Positions 22,180 to 33,309 of a stretch of DNA of 64,000 bases are shown piece by piece. Source of the DNA: Erodium maritimum. Lineage: Eukaryota > Streptophyta > Magnoliopsida > Geraniales > Geraniaceae. Numbering within the stretch: the stretch's first letter is position 1; the number at the start of each line of letters is the position of its first letter. The notes under the pieces are model-generated. The model was given only the letters and a program-made list of their open reading frames with translations, was not told the origin of the DNA and did not search any database. The translations under genes and the position numbers were made by a program. The DNA lies in contig OY997588.1 in assembly GCA_963921825.1 (NCBI GenBank), forward strand, positions 12,290,001-12,354,000. The letters are read 5' to 3'.

Positions 22180-22905
22180 GCTCCTCCGCTCACCGGCTCC
22201 GCAATCCTCTATTGGAAAATGTTTGGGCCTTATTCTTTCCAACCCATTGGCGGCCGGCTCACATGCAACCTTTGATTACGGTTGTGTCTACGACTGTATC
22301 CAATTTGGATGGTCCCGCACGATAATCCACCAATACTGCCAGACGAACTCGTGTCCATATCTGTCGACATACACCTCCTCAGCAATGTCCATCACATGAG
22401 CGTTGGACCAACTGGGTTAGTAAAGGCTCTTCATCTGCCTCCATCACTCATTGAAACTATTCACCTTCCGGTTGACGACGGTCCAATGTTAGTTGCAGTT
22501 CTCGGCGGATCGCTCAGTCGTGATGAATTGATGGGTCACATGGGCGAGCTCCCCCCGTATGGCATCCCAAAATGCATCGTTGGATTGATCACCACCTTGC
22601 TCCGCCTGTTTGAGCCACGCACACACCAATGTGGACTCCTCGGGCCGACTCCATTTCTGATACAGGCGTAGCATTCTCGGCGGGTTGACGTTCATCCGTG
22701 CGTAGAAGACCATTGACGTCGCGCTCGACCCCGACATCATGGAAGAGCCTTGGAGAGGATTGTTGTCGATCAATGGATGAGATTCGGACGACAGATACAA
22801 GGATAGAGGAAAAGAAGTAGTGGCGAGGTAAGGCCGATGTAGAAACGGTGGTGGCGCAACTGTGGTTGAGACACGATGTCGACGTTTTGGGGGAAACCCC
22901 ATGGA
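22180..22905 (-). pseudogene. Remnant of a Myb/trihelix-like transposon ORF (Harbinger-like)
   Basis: The minus-strand frame 22489-22902 (137 codons) has a region near residues 83-125 with WSRPEESTLVCAWLKQ and DAFWDAIRG. This is the pattern of the Myb-like DNA-binding proteins carried by PIF/Harbinger elements and their domesticated relatives. The continuation to about 22180 is broken by stops. No transposase or terminal repeats were found, so this is a fragment. A processed copy of a host gene of the same family is the alternative. Confidence 0.45.
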
Positions 22906-25020
22906 GACAATTATGGCTCTTCAACAGAGCTTTGATACTCTCACGATGGAGGAGGAAGATGATGAGAATATCCTCCTCCCTGAAGACCCAGAGACTGCTC
23001 GACTTCGGGCCCAAACCAAATTTGGTTTGACTAGTCGTTTATTCACTTTACAAGAGTGTGGCAAAAAAATCACTGATGGAGTCATGAACAAAGTATGTAA
23101 TCATGATGGCCTGGTGATCAGGGACTTGGGATAGAGAATCTAGGGATTATACTTCACATCCCAAGAAGAAAAGGACTGTATTCGTCGCTCAGAACCGTGG
23201 TCTAGAAAGGATATACCAGTTATCCTCGAAGACCTCATACTAGGAGTGAACCCGGCTACACTTCAGTTTTCAAGATTCCAATTGTGGGCGGTGATATTAG
23301 ATCTTCCAAGGGACAATTTGAATTGAACAACGGGACGGAGGATAGGCGAAGCACTTGGGGGTTGTGTGGATGTCCGAACGAACACGTCAGGTATAGGGAG
23401 TAGAGGGGAACTCTAGGTAAGATTTTGGAAGAACCTGGCCACCCCACTTCGATGTACAATCAAGGTTACCGTATACGAGCACAAGACACCACTTCAGGAT
23501 CATATATAATACACCCGCTTATCAATCTATTGCTTCCATTATGGATGTATTTGACATAATGTGAGCAACTGCGAACGAAGGGACCCTCTCCTACTGGCAT
23601 GGTTCTAAATAACGGTCGCGGTGAGATAATGGCGAGGTCACCTTGAAGGTTATTTCAATTTAACGGGGAGATCTCGGAGAGATCTCGGCAAATCACGTTT
23701 TGTATTAAATATATATATACTATACATATATAATAAAAATATAACTAATACTCTATAAAGATATAACAATAATTACAGTTAAATATAAATTATATTATTC
23801 TCGAATTACTAATACACATAGGTATCTATTAATATAATTCCAGATTTTTTATTTTAAATTATTAATAATTAAAACATATAAAAAAATAATAAAATTACAT
23901 TAACTCTAGTCTTCGCCCACTTAAATTAACCTATATGACCAACAACTAATTTATATCAAGTCCAATTTGACTCAGCCCAACAATTGATAAAACTCAACTC
24001 ATTAACTAACTAAAGTAAAGCAACATTAAACCTAAAAACCCTAACATACCCCACTCTAAACGCATTTTTATCGCGTTGACCGAGTGTGTTGACCGAGTTG
24101 ACCGTGATTTCAACCGATACCACATCGCGGTAACGGTCGACCTATTTTACCTTGATCTCGCCGCGATCTCGGCATGATCTCGGGTTATTTAGAACCTTGC
24201 CTACTGGTGAGACCGCCAAACTTCGACCTCTCTCTTGTGGCCCCGAAAATCCCCCACGTCCGGAAGACTTGGACGGACCCCATTCCATCCAAACATATCG
24301 TCAACATGGATAGGTCTATGCAATCCACATACGATCACAGGATGTTTATGACACTAAGACCCTTGTCCCTCCGGGCTTCGCCCCCTTGGCTCTACAGGCC
24401 CCACCACCGATGCAGGATTCCCTACCAAAACAAGTAGCACATACCTGGACCCGAGTAAGTGGACCCTGCACACCCAATCCATCCATGCCCCCTCCCCCGA
24501 GCATGGATCGATCTATGATTTGAAGACTGCACCCGATCATCTTGAAATTGGAAAAAATCCCTAAAAAAGAGAGATATATCCAATTAGAGCACCACATATG
24601 AGGCCCTTATTACCCGGCAGACCAAAAAAGGAACGTCGAAATTTAGCCTCAAGGATGAAAGAATGATTGCCAGGACACAAACCCCCAAGAAGAGGATATT
24701 GGATGAGCCAACCCCGAACACGAGACATGTTACAATGGAGAAGGATGAGGCGAGGTCTACCAAGCAGCCTCGCTAAGACCAATGATTGCCTCCCACTGCA
24801 TCAGAGTATGCATGAGGATGCATATTCCGCCATGCCCTATTCGGTGGAATCCCGAGATATCAATCCCCCTTTCTTCTGGTATTTTTCCAAACAGCCTAAG
24901 CCTTTTCCAACTACAAATCCATGGCCAAGAATGTCAGGTCGAGTTAGGAGAAGTGTCGCCTTTCTACCTCTCCTTCAAATACTGATTGAAATGCCACAAT
25001 CAGGTCTATGAGGCAGGAGG
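22903..25020 (+). pseudogene. LINE ORF1 remnant (DUF4283-type), split by a hAT MITE
   Basis: The plus strand starts with METIMALQQSFDTL and an acidic stretch typical of plant LINE ORF1. Then, in broken frames, it shows a LWAVILDLP..IGEALGG pattern (about 23280-23370) like the DUF4283 RNA-binding domain. A MITE (23598-24199) sits inside. After it the frame resumes as a proline-rich tail with stops. No endonuclease or reverse transcriptase was seen. Dead copy. Confidence 0.6.
23598..24199. mobile_element. hAT-type MITE
   Basis: 602 bp, AT-rich core, no frame. The terminal inverted repeats start CATGGTTCTAAATAAC on the left and CAAGGTTCTAAATAAC on the right (read inward). An 8-bp target duplication CCTACTGG lies at 23590-23597 and 24200-24207. 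An 8-bp duplication with CA-starting ends fits the hAT superfamily. Confidence 0.88.
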
Positions 25021-25047
25021 ATTCCTCCTGTTTTTATTTTCAATATT

Positions 25048-27045
25048 TTTTTAGAACAAAGAAGCACTTTTATTACCACAAAAAGGACATATTACATGTT
25101 TGATCCTACATCAGGTCTAACAATAACTCAACAACAGTAAACCGATGAAGACGGTCTTGATGAAAGTAAATGACTGAAATGAAAAAGTACTGCAAAACAC
25201 TGCTCAAGGTGTGACCGAATCGCCGCTCATTCCCCTGAAGATCACCTGTATAGTCTGGTTGAAAACCGAACCTATATTTTGCAGTAGTGAAGGAAGGTTT
25301 GACTTGTCTCAGGGATCCCTTCCATCAATCGTCCCTGAAGCCCTGGGTGGTACTCATTTTCTTTGGCGAGGCTGCTTCCCAACCCTTGCCTGATCTTCCT
25401 AGGGTTCCCCAGCGGAATCCATCTTTGTTCCAGGCGCCATCCTCAAAGGCGCCTCCACTCCACTGATTGAGGCCTAGACTTCTACCAAGTTTTTACAACA
25501 TGAAAGATTTCCCCCACATACACGCTCGTTAGGTGCAATGTTGTGAATTACGAATGGTCCCCTTCCCCGATGTGAAGTAGGATTAGGTGTGGTAAACTGA
25601 GTCGGAGGGTCAAAACCCAATGGTACACTACTCGGCTTCTTCCAGTCGGTTGCATAGACCCTGATCTTCTTCTCCTTCGGATACTCTTGGAGGGACTTGT
25701 CGAACATGTGGATCCCCTGCATCTCTTTGTCACATGCTGGTGGCGTGTGACCAATCCGTCCATAATTCCCACAAAAGTAGGTAACTTCGTGTACGTGAGG
25801 GCGCAGGTGATCGGATCCCAAAACTCCTGAAACTGAAGCAACAAATTTCGGTAGAGAGGGCGGTCCAAGGAATGTCAAAAACACACTCGAACTGCCCTAC
25901 TCCAGCATTGTCCATAGTCGTCACACGGGACCTCCACCGTGGTCCCTAGAGCTGCTCTAATTTTCTCCCCCGTTGTCTTGGTTCTAACGCATGGCGGGAG
26001 GCCATGTGCATGAACCCATAATTGGAGCCGGTCCAAGGACGGGAGAGCTCGAGCCGCTGGATCATTCTCCCCAAGAAGCAAATGGTTCCCGTCAAAGCAC
26101 CAAGGTTCATGCCCCCGAACCCACACCCGGGTGCCCTCACTGGAAAAATAGAAACTAAAGACACCGGGCTCGACGTCTTTAATCACCAACCACACCACCG
26201 AGGCACCTCATGCATTGGTGATGATTCACAGTAAGGTTTCCTTGCGGGGAGGGCGGTCCGTTAGAAGCCGTCTGAGAATAGCGAATTGCTGTCGAGCCAA
26301 ATCTCTCGGGTTGACAGCTGCATCGGTGATGAGGACCTCCAAAGGTTTCTCATAACCTAGGGAGCATCCCGATAGACTCTCCTGAAGAGCCTGAATAGGA
26401 GAATCGAGATGCACTGGCCTTAGAGCCAGCATAGGTACTAGGAGATGCGGCGACACGAGCCTTTCCTTGCAAAACAGGATTCTCGGGATAGGGATGAAAG
26501 GGATCCAGTCTACGTTCGACAACAGAGGAGGCATGAATTCCGACACCTGGAATGTCGCCTGGTCAAGGCAGGTAGGTAGTAGACCCGAGTGGTTGTCCCC
26601 AACAACCGGTGACTTGGGGTCAACGACAGTGGTTTCCAGATTCTCACAGGCGATCGACTGAGGGGATACCTGACCTAATCCCTCCGGTACCGCAGGTACT
26701 CCGAAGGATTTAGGCGGACGACCTTGTTGTACTTTCGGCCGTGACTGCTCAGGGGACGCCATGTCTGGCTCAAACGACACCATCGCTAGAGCCGATGGAG
26801 GCAGTGGTTGTGATTGCGGAGGAAGAGTGGCCAACATTGAAGAGGCCGGGGACGGTTTTTTCCTTTCCTCTTCCGGCATCCCTTTAAAGGATTGATCAAA
26901 AGACACGAAAGGCACGGAGGAGGGAGACCTGTCATCACCATGGATGGTCGTCCAAGCGGTGATGGGACAAGGGCAGGTGGTGATGGGAGGGGTGCAATAG
27001 GTAGGGTTGCAGCGTGGTCAGACGACAACGACTACATAGGATGAA
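25048..27045 (-). pseudogene. LINE derivative: ORF1 remnant joined to a 3' tail
   Basis: Minus strand. Frames at 26915-26226, 26198-25875 and 25884-25474 together give a proline-rich segment, a DUF4283-like stretch (RLQLWVHAHGLP..GEKIRAALGTTVEV) and a degenerate zinc knuckle (YFCGNYGRIGHTPPAC, with C-x2-C expected). At least one frameshift lies near 25880. The left end, read on the minus strand, is TGGTAATAAAAGTGCTTC followed by A-rich sequence, a typical plant LINE 3' end. There is no room for endonuclease and reverse transcriptase, so this is an internally deleted copy. Confidence 0.6.
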
Positions 27046-27049
27046 CCGC

Positions 27050-27690
27050 GGTGACGCCTTCTTCGGGCCCAGGGCACGACTGACGTACGATAATAACATA
27101 AATACACGAACACACGTCTCCTAGAAGTTGCTCTCGACATGGAAAGAGTTTATTTTCCTTGTTTTCAATATTTACCGTCAAGATGTTGACGTAAGATTGT
27201 ATTTTTGTTTCTACATCTAGTCTTATTTGCTCAAGAAAAAAATAGGAAACGCAGGGGCTGCCGGAAAAGTCGTTGTTGGGGCAGTAACACATTCATTCAA
27301 ATCCGCCGGGAAAAGAAGCAACCGCGAAACCTACCTCTCTGGCCGACGCACCACCACCGATTCTCCGACGACCTATCGGAACAAGATAAGCACAATTCTA
27401 TTCCGGGTCTCAATATCCTCGTTGCTCGCCTTTTCTATTCCCTCCGGTTCGTGCTCGGTCGTGTCTCGGGACTCAGTATCATTTCCGATTTACTTTTATT
27501 CAATCCTTATCAAAATCAGATTGAATTTCAGTATCATTTCGTGTGCCATATCTGGTACGTCTGTAGACTTTTTTTATTCCCTTATCTTCTTTGCTTGCAC
27601 GGCTAAAAGAGGAATTTCTGAAGGTATTTTAGGGACCAATTCAAGGGATTAGGGAATATACCGGAGATTTGAATTAATTCCCCAAATCGA
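27050..27690 (+). other. Upstream region and 5' leader of the DUF1640 gene
   Basis: Contains overlapping open frames (27205-27652) that I take for leader sequence, not genes. No certain TATA box. Confidence 0.35.
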
Positions 27691-30600
27691 ATGGCCGCTG
27701 CAGCGGCGCTCATGCGGATGGGACGAATCGGGACAAATTCGGGGATCGGCATGGCCAGATCGCTGCAATGTCGTGCCTATTTTGCTGCGGTTTCGTCTTG
27801 GGAATCGGCGATCCCGTCGTCATCGTCTTCGCCTTCTTCGGTTTGGCTTCCGTGGAGTCGTGAATTTGATTGCAGGCAGATTTCTACGCTCGTGAGATCC
27901 AATGGAAAGCGATTGTTTCTCGTGGACACATTAGCTCTAGTAAACTCATCGATCTCTGTCTATTTTATTTTGTTACCGTTTTGATTTCTTGTCATGCTTA
28001 GTTTGGTTACTGAGAAATGATGGAAAATAGAGAGATTGAATTTGTTCAGCTCAGGCATGCTATTTTGTTTCTTTTTTTGCAAACTGTTCAAAGTTAAACT
28101 GCCAAGTTTTGATTACTTGTGTTTTCCAAAAATTTCCTAGCAATAAAACAAGAATCAGACCCCAATTGAAATGAAATGTAGATTTCATTGAGTGATGCTG
28201 AGGCCGTGTTTCGAATGGTTGCAAACTGATGATGTGATGCTGTTTCTAGGTTAGAAAATTGGAGGCAGAAGGTGTACCCTCGAAACAAGCCGAGGCCATA
28301 ACAGCGGCCATAACCGAAGTCCTGAATGACAGCTTAGAAAATGTATCTCAAACATTTGTCTCAAAGGCTGAGATGCAGAAGGTACAAATTTTCAACTACT
28401 GATTTTACTTTGCTATACTGTTGAGCAACCTGTCATGCTGGATTCACCTGTTTCATCAAAATTTTAGATAGTTTCATTCGAAAATTGTTCTTAGAATCTG
28501 CTTGGTTGTTGTATTGTTCATCTGTAGACTGAAATGCTTCAAGAATCCAACTTGTCGAAATTCAAATCTGAAGTGCAAAGCTCTCAGGTACTGACTGGTT
28601 TTACATATTCATGTGTAGTTTAAAAGTTTATGAAGTTCTTGTTCTAGAAATTCATGACAATCATCCAAATGTCTTATTGGACATATATTGATTGCAATAG
28701 GCTTTATAATCTCTAGAGAAGAAAAACGTTAAATATTTGGATTGGTGTTCTTGTTTAGTTTAAAAGTTCATGAGCTTCTTGCTTCAGCATTACTGTTATA
28801 GAAATTCATGACAATCTTTCAAATGTCTTATTGGAGGTATATTAATTCTAGGGTTAAATACATTATGGTATCCTTATGTTCGGTCTACGGACATTTTGGT
28901 ATTCTTATGATTTTTTATTACATTTGGGTACCCTAATGTCGGTTCATTGACGGAATTGAAATATTCCGTCAGAAAACTAATAGACTATTCCTCTAAGTTA
29001 GTCATGTGTTGTTAAGTGTATAGTGAAATGACGATTTTGCCCTTATCTAGTTCAGTCTTAAGAATTTTCAAATAGAAAAATACCATACTACCCTCATTTA
29101 ATAATAGAAAAAAATAACTATAAAAAATAATAAAAAGGAAAAAAAGTTAAAAACTTAATCAAAACCTAAACTAAACCTAATCTAACTTAATTATCTAATC
29201 TAATCTAACCTTATTTACCCTAATCATCTAACATATGTATGTCTCAATCTCATATCTCACAAAACCTAAAACAACTTTAATCTACTTGTCCGTCTTCTCC
29301 TGACGGCGGTGGCTAAACCAGATCTGCCACGGTGGCTGATGGTGAGGACGGGCCGACGTGGTCTAGAGGTTTCTGGCGTGGTCTCTCCTCTCCGGTCTTC
29401 TAGAACTCGCACGTCTTCACCTGTTGGAGGTTCGTGATCGTCGGCCACAATCACAACCACGACGGAGAGCACGAGGGCGAGAGAGAGATTTTCTCTGGTT
29501 ATTGGTGACACTGGGGGACAGAGATTTGGCTTCAGATATGAGATTTGGCTTTAGACAAAGATCTTCGAGACCATGACGACGAGGAGACCACGATACGAGC
29601 TAGGGTAGGCGGAACCTGAGCCTCGTCGTCCGTTCTTCGTTCCTATGCGAGCGTTCTTCTCCGACGAGCATTTTTTCTCTGAGAGCTCGATTCATCAAAG
29701 TTCCAAATCGAGGGCAAGCGATCTGAGGAACACGAGCCAGGTATGAGTTCATCTGATTTTTGAACTCAGATGAGGAACACGAGCCGACTCGAGTTAGGGT
29801 TTTCATCTAATTTCATTTGATTTTTGATGATTCCATATAGTCCCTTTGGGTATGAGTTTGGATTAGTTTCAGATTTTGAATCCTGTTGAAACGAAATCAT
29901 TCACGAATGTATTGAATCCTTATTTGTGTTGAATCGTGTGTTGAATTTCATCTGAGGGTTTCTGGTTTTTGGTTTGTGTTGAATCCTGGTTTGTGTTGAA
30001 TGTTGTTGAACTCTATCACGAATGTTTTGATCTGATGCACTGATTTTATCACCGTTGCTCGAGATTCCATTTCTGATTTCATCGTTTCTCCTCTGGTCAT
30101 CTTCTTCGACTTCTCCAGAAGTCTCCAAGGATTTCCATAAATTTCGAACACGACAATAAACTTTACGATTTGCAGAAAATTTAGTTATTATTTTTGTAAT
30201 ACATCAAATTATTAATAATAGAAATTAAAATTTTATAAAAAAGTTTTAATGAATTTTTAGATAGTTAAAACAGAAACATATTAATAAAACTTAATTAATA
30301 AATAAATTATATGATTAATAATTATTTAAATTTTTAATGAAAGTAATTAATGAATAAGTAAATATATAAAAGTATTTTTTTAGTATTTAATTTTTTTTAA
30401 ATATTCAAAAAAATAATTAAGAATGATATTATTAATAATTAATTAAAATGTTAATAAAATAAAATTTAAAACTGAGGGTACAATGGTCTTTTTACTGTTC
30501 AGTCAAAAGTCATCTAAATTAGCATAAGGGGAAAATAGTCATTTAACTTTCTTGTGTTAGTTTTTTAACCCTAATGGCTCCAAACGGCCGTGGACCGAAT

Positions 30601-31711
30601 ATAAGAGTACCATAATGTATTTAACCCTTAATTCTATAGGTTTTATAATATAAAAGAGGAAAAACACTAATGCTGGATTGGTGTTCTTGTGGAGATAAAT
30701 GCCCTTCCCTTAACCAAATGATATTACTAGGCGGGTGCTTCAAATAAAAATTCTAATGATGCTGTTAATTTAGTCTTTTCATATTGTTTTCTTAAACTCA
30801 CACGGGATATTTGGGGATACGAAACATAAGAAATCCCCATTTTTCATCTTCTAATACCAGAATAGAGGTAGATCTGCAAAACCTGAGTACTGATTGGAGC
30901 TTAGGAATAGATGTTTTTGTCATGATGAAGACCCCCTTCTGCTGTTCTTGTTTGCAAAATTGTTGAAAAAAATGGTGAAGACAACTTTGAGATGATTTTG
31001 TTATAAACGGCTAATCTGTCTTAACATTTTTGTTTTAAAAGTTCATGTTTTTTTTCCTGATGACAATCTCTGTGATATATATAATACAGGGACACCATTT
31101 TTCTTTATTGCAACATGAGACTGAGAAACTTCGAAATGATATTGAGAAGATGCGCAATGAATTGAGGTATGCTTTACTGAGTTGTCAATTATGCATGGTA
31201 GTTTTATACTAGTTTGAATTTAGATCAGAGGCTAAAGAAATTGATTGTGAGATTAGGTATGAAGTTGACAAAGTCACTGCCGGGCAGCGGTTGGATTTGA
31301 ATCTTGAAAGGGGGTAAGAGTTTAATTTAGAATTAAGTTCTTTTGTGTACCTACCCGAATATTTTTGTTTTGTTTAGGTTCCACCTTCAACCCACCCAGT
31401 TTAGTAAGATATCCTTGTGTTCACGAGTGCAGGAGGATAAGAGATGAGCTAGCAAATCAGAATGTTGAAACCGGTAACCTGACTAACAAACTCGACCGGG
31501 TATTTATCCAAACTGAACTTGAGCGATAGTACAGTGCTATTTGACCGAGCATATAAGATTATTCCTTTTTCTAAAACAAATTAATTATCAGGAAATTCAT
31601 ACTTTGAGGGCTCAGTTGGAGGCAGCCAAATACGAGGTGATAAAGTACTGCATAGGTACTCTTGTTTCCATCTCAGCTGTTGGTCTTGCTGTCTTACGCA
31701 TAGTGTTGTAA
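27691..31711 (+). CDS. Mitochondrial DUF1640/CCDC90-type coiled-coil membrane protein
   Basis: Seven exons by hand: 27691-27939, 28250-28381, 28528-28587, 31090-31166, 31257-31313, 31433-31499 and 31592-31711. All have GT-AG borders and fitting phases, giving 253 residues. The first 60 or so residues are rich in Ala, Ser and Arg with few acidic residues, as in a mitochondrial presequence. Residues about 80-230 are the conserved DUF1640 region: VRKLEAEGVPSKQAEAITAAI, then heptad-like helices with AGQRLDLNLERG. One membrane segment ends the protein (about 236-253). Relatives are yeast FMP32 and animal CCDC90B/MCUR1, inner-membrane proteins linked to respiratory complex assembly or calcium uptake; the plant role is not settled. 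Intron 3 (28588-31089) holds a 1.8-kb Mutator-type element. Confidence 0.92.
28617..30705 (+). repeat. Tandem duplication in intron 3, split by the MULE
   Basis: The block with gtttaaaagtttatgaagttc...gacaatcatccaaatgtcttattgg (28617-28680) and ggattggtgttcttg (28739-28753) recurs, diverged, at 28757-28841 and, beyond the MULE, at 30637-30693. This indicates an older duplication of about 140 bp into which the element jumped. Confidence 0.6.
28851..30627. mobile_element. Non-autonomous Mutator-type (MULE) element in intron 3
   Basis: 1777 bp. Terminal inverted repeats start GGGTTAAATACATTATGGTA on both sides and continue, with mismatches, for about 50 bp. A 9-bp target duplication TTAATTCTA lies at 28842-28850 and 30628-30636. 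Nine bases is the Mutator hallmark. The interior has only short broken frames and no transposase. Confidence 0.92.
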
Positions 31712-32040
31712 GCGTTGTTTTTAGTTTCACAATATTTGAAGAAACAAGAAAAATAGAAATACTACCATTGAAGCTCTGAAATATTCCTGACAAGATCTGA
31801 AGTACTGTGATTCTTAGACATCTCTTATCTTATTCTTTTAATGTTCTTTGGTGGGGAAGTAGAATATTATTGATGGACAAAATGATACTCTTGTTGAAAC
31901 TGGGGTTCCTCTAGTGCTGGAATTTCCAGAGAGCACCCTAGGAAATGTTGTTTGAAGACTGCTTGCAAGTGCTTGTATAGTTCTAGGTGATGGAATTATA
32001 TCCCTGAGTTCACAACTCGTGAGCCATCACCCTGCTTGTA
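31712..32040 (+). other. 3' untranslated region of the DUF1640 gene and spacer
   Basis: AT-rich with no frame. It ends at a LINE tail. Confidence 0.4.
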
Positions 32041-32600
32041 GTTTTTTTTTTTATCAGCGAGTTTTTATTAAAGTAGGTACTCTTTAAGAACAAAGAGATA
32101 GGTAAGGGAATCCAAAATGGACTCACCCACGTTACAAAACTCGTGAAACGGGTAAATAGGCCTAGACAAGCCTAAACCTAAGCATCCGAAACTCAACAAA
32201 ATTGAATCAAACTAGGCTACCCTTGAGACTCCAGTTGCCTGATTCACATGAGTTTGAATAGCACTGACCCATTATGATTTCGGAATCCGAATCCGAAATC
32301 CCGAATCCAACTTCAGCAATAGCCCAATGCCCTTAAAAACGCGCTGAGAAGGTCCCACTCATAATCTATTGTTGGTCCTTCCAAACATCTCAACCTCTCA
32401 ATAGGAGGTTTCGTATTGCAAATCGTTGTACAGGATAAAAAGGCCATCTTTACTGAAGTGGTATATCTACGGAATGAATCAATGACATGCGGATAGTGTC
32501 CACTATCATCCAATTTGCATACGGCACGCTTTTGTGGCTGTCCATCCTGTATTGGTCCAAACCACTTACTTACTTCCTTTTCTGGGTGCTTCACTCAGTG
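32041..32600 (-). mobile_element. LINE 3' fragment
   Basis: A poly-T run (about 32041-32052) followed by atcagcgagtttttattaaag is the reverse of a plant LINE 3' end. A minus-strand frame at 32594-32313 (93 codons) lies inside but matches no domain that I can name. The 5' limit is not fixed. Confidence 0.5.
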
Positions 32601-33309
32601 ATGTAAATGCAAGAGCATGTCAAATATATCGGTGTTATGGTTTTGGAGTAACCATAACACCAAGCACTACACACCACATATAACACCAAGCACTTAAAAT
32701 GTATTAGTGTAACACTCGCTTTAAGATCGGTCCATTATACCTCTCAACCAATCGAATCTTTGTTTTCTTTCCTCTCGTAACCACCCAAATCAGTCACACC
32801 AAGTGTTTCAAATAATTGCACATAGCACACTAAGTCAGGATGCTATATCAAGTATTTCAAAAAATTGTACTTTTTTTGGTCCACAAGTTAATTTAGTCGG
32901 GTACTATAAATCTGGTACATGCTCAAATACACTAATGATTAGTAGAGGATTGTAACTTCTAAGTACCAGTTCCTATTTTCTCCTAAATCAACTATCAGAT
33001 AGATATATGGAAGTAGGGATCACATTTCTATACAAAAAACAATTTGTATTTGAAGTTATATATCAAATTTGATTAACAAAATTTTCATGTCACAATTTAC
33101 TTTTATTTGAGTTACACAAAGATAAAAATAAGAAAAACAAGTTTCCCTCTAACTGAAATTCAAAGTGTTATTCACATACAACTAGAGAATTTGAAATGAT
33201 GTTTTTTTTCATTTCATTTCTGATTATTCTCTTCATTTTTTTTTTCCAAAAACCAAAGAAATTCATTTTACCAGTATAACAAACACTCAAACAAACCAAC
33301 CCTTAACAC
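32601..33309. other. AT-rich intergenic DNA and 3' flank of F5H
   Basis: Nothing recognised apart from short direct repeats of ataacaccaagcac (about 32655-32690). Confidence 0.4.
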
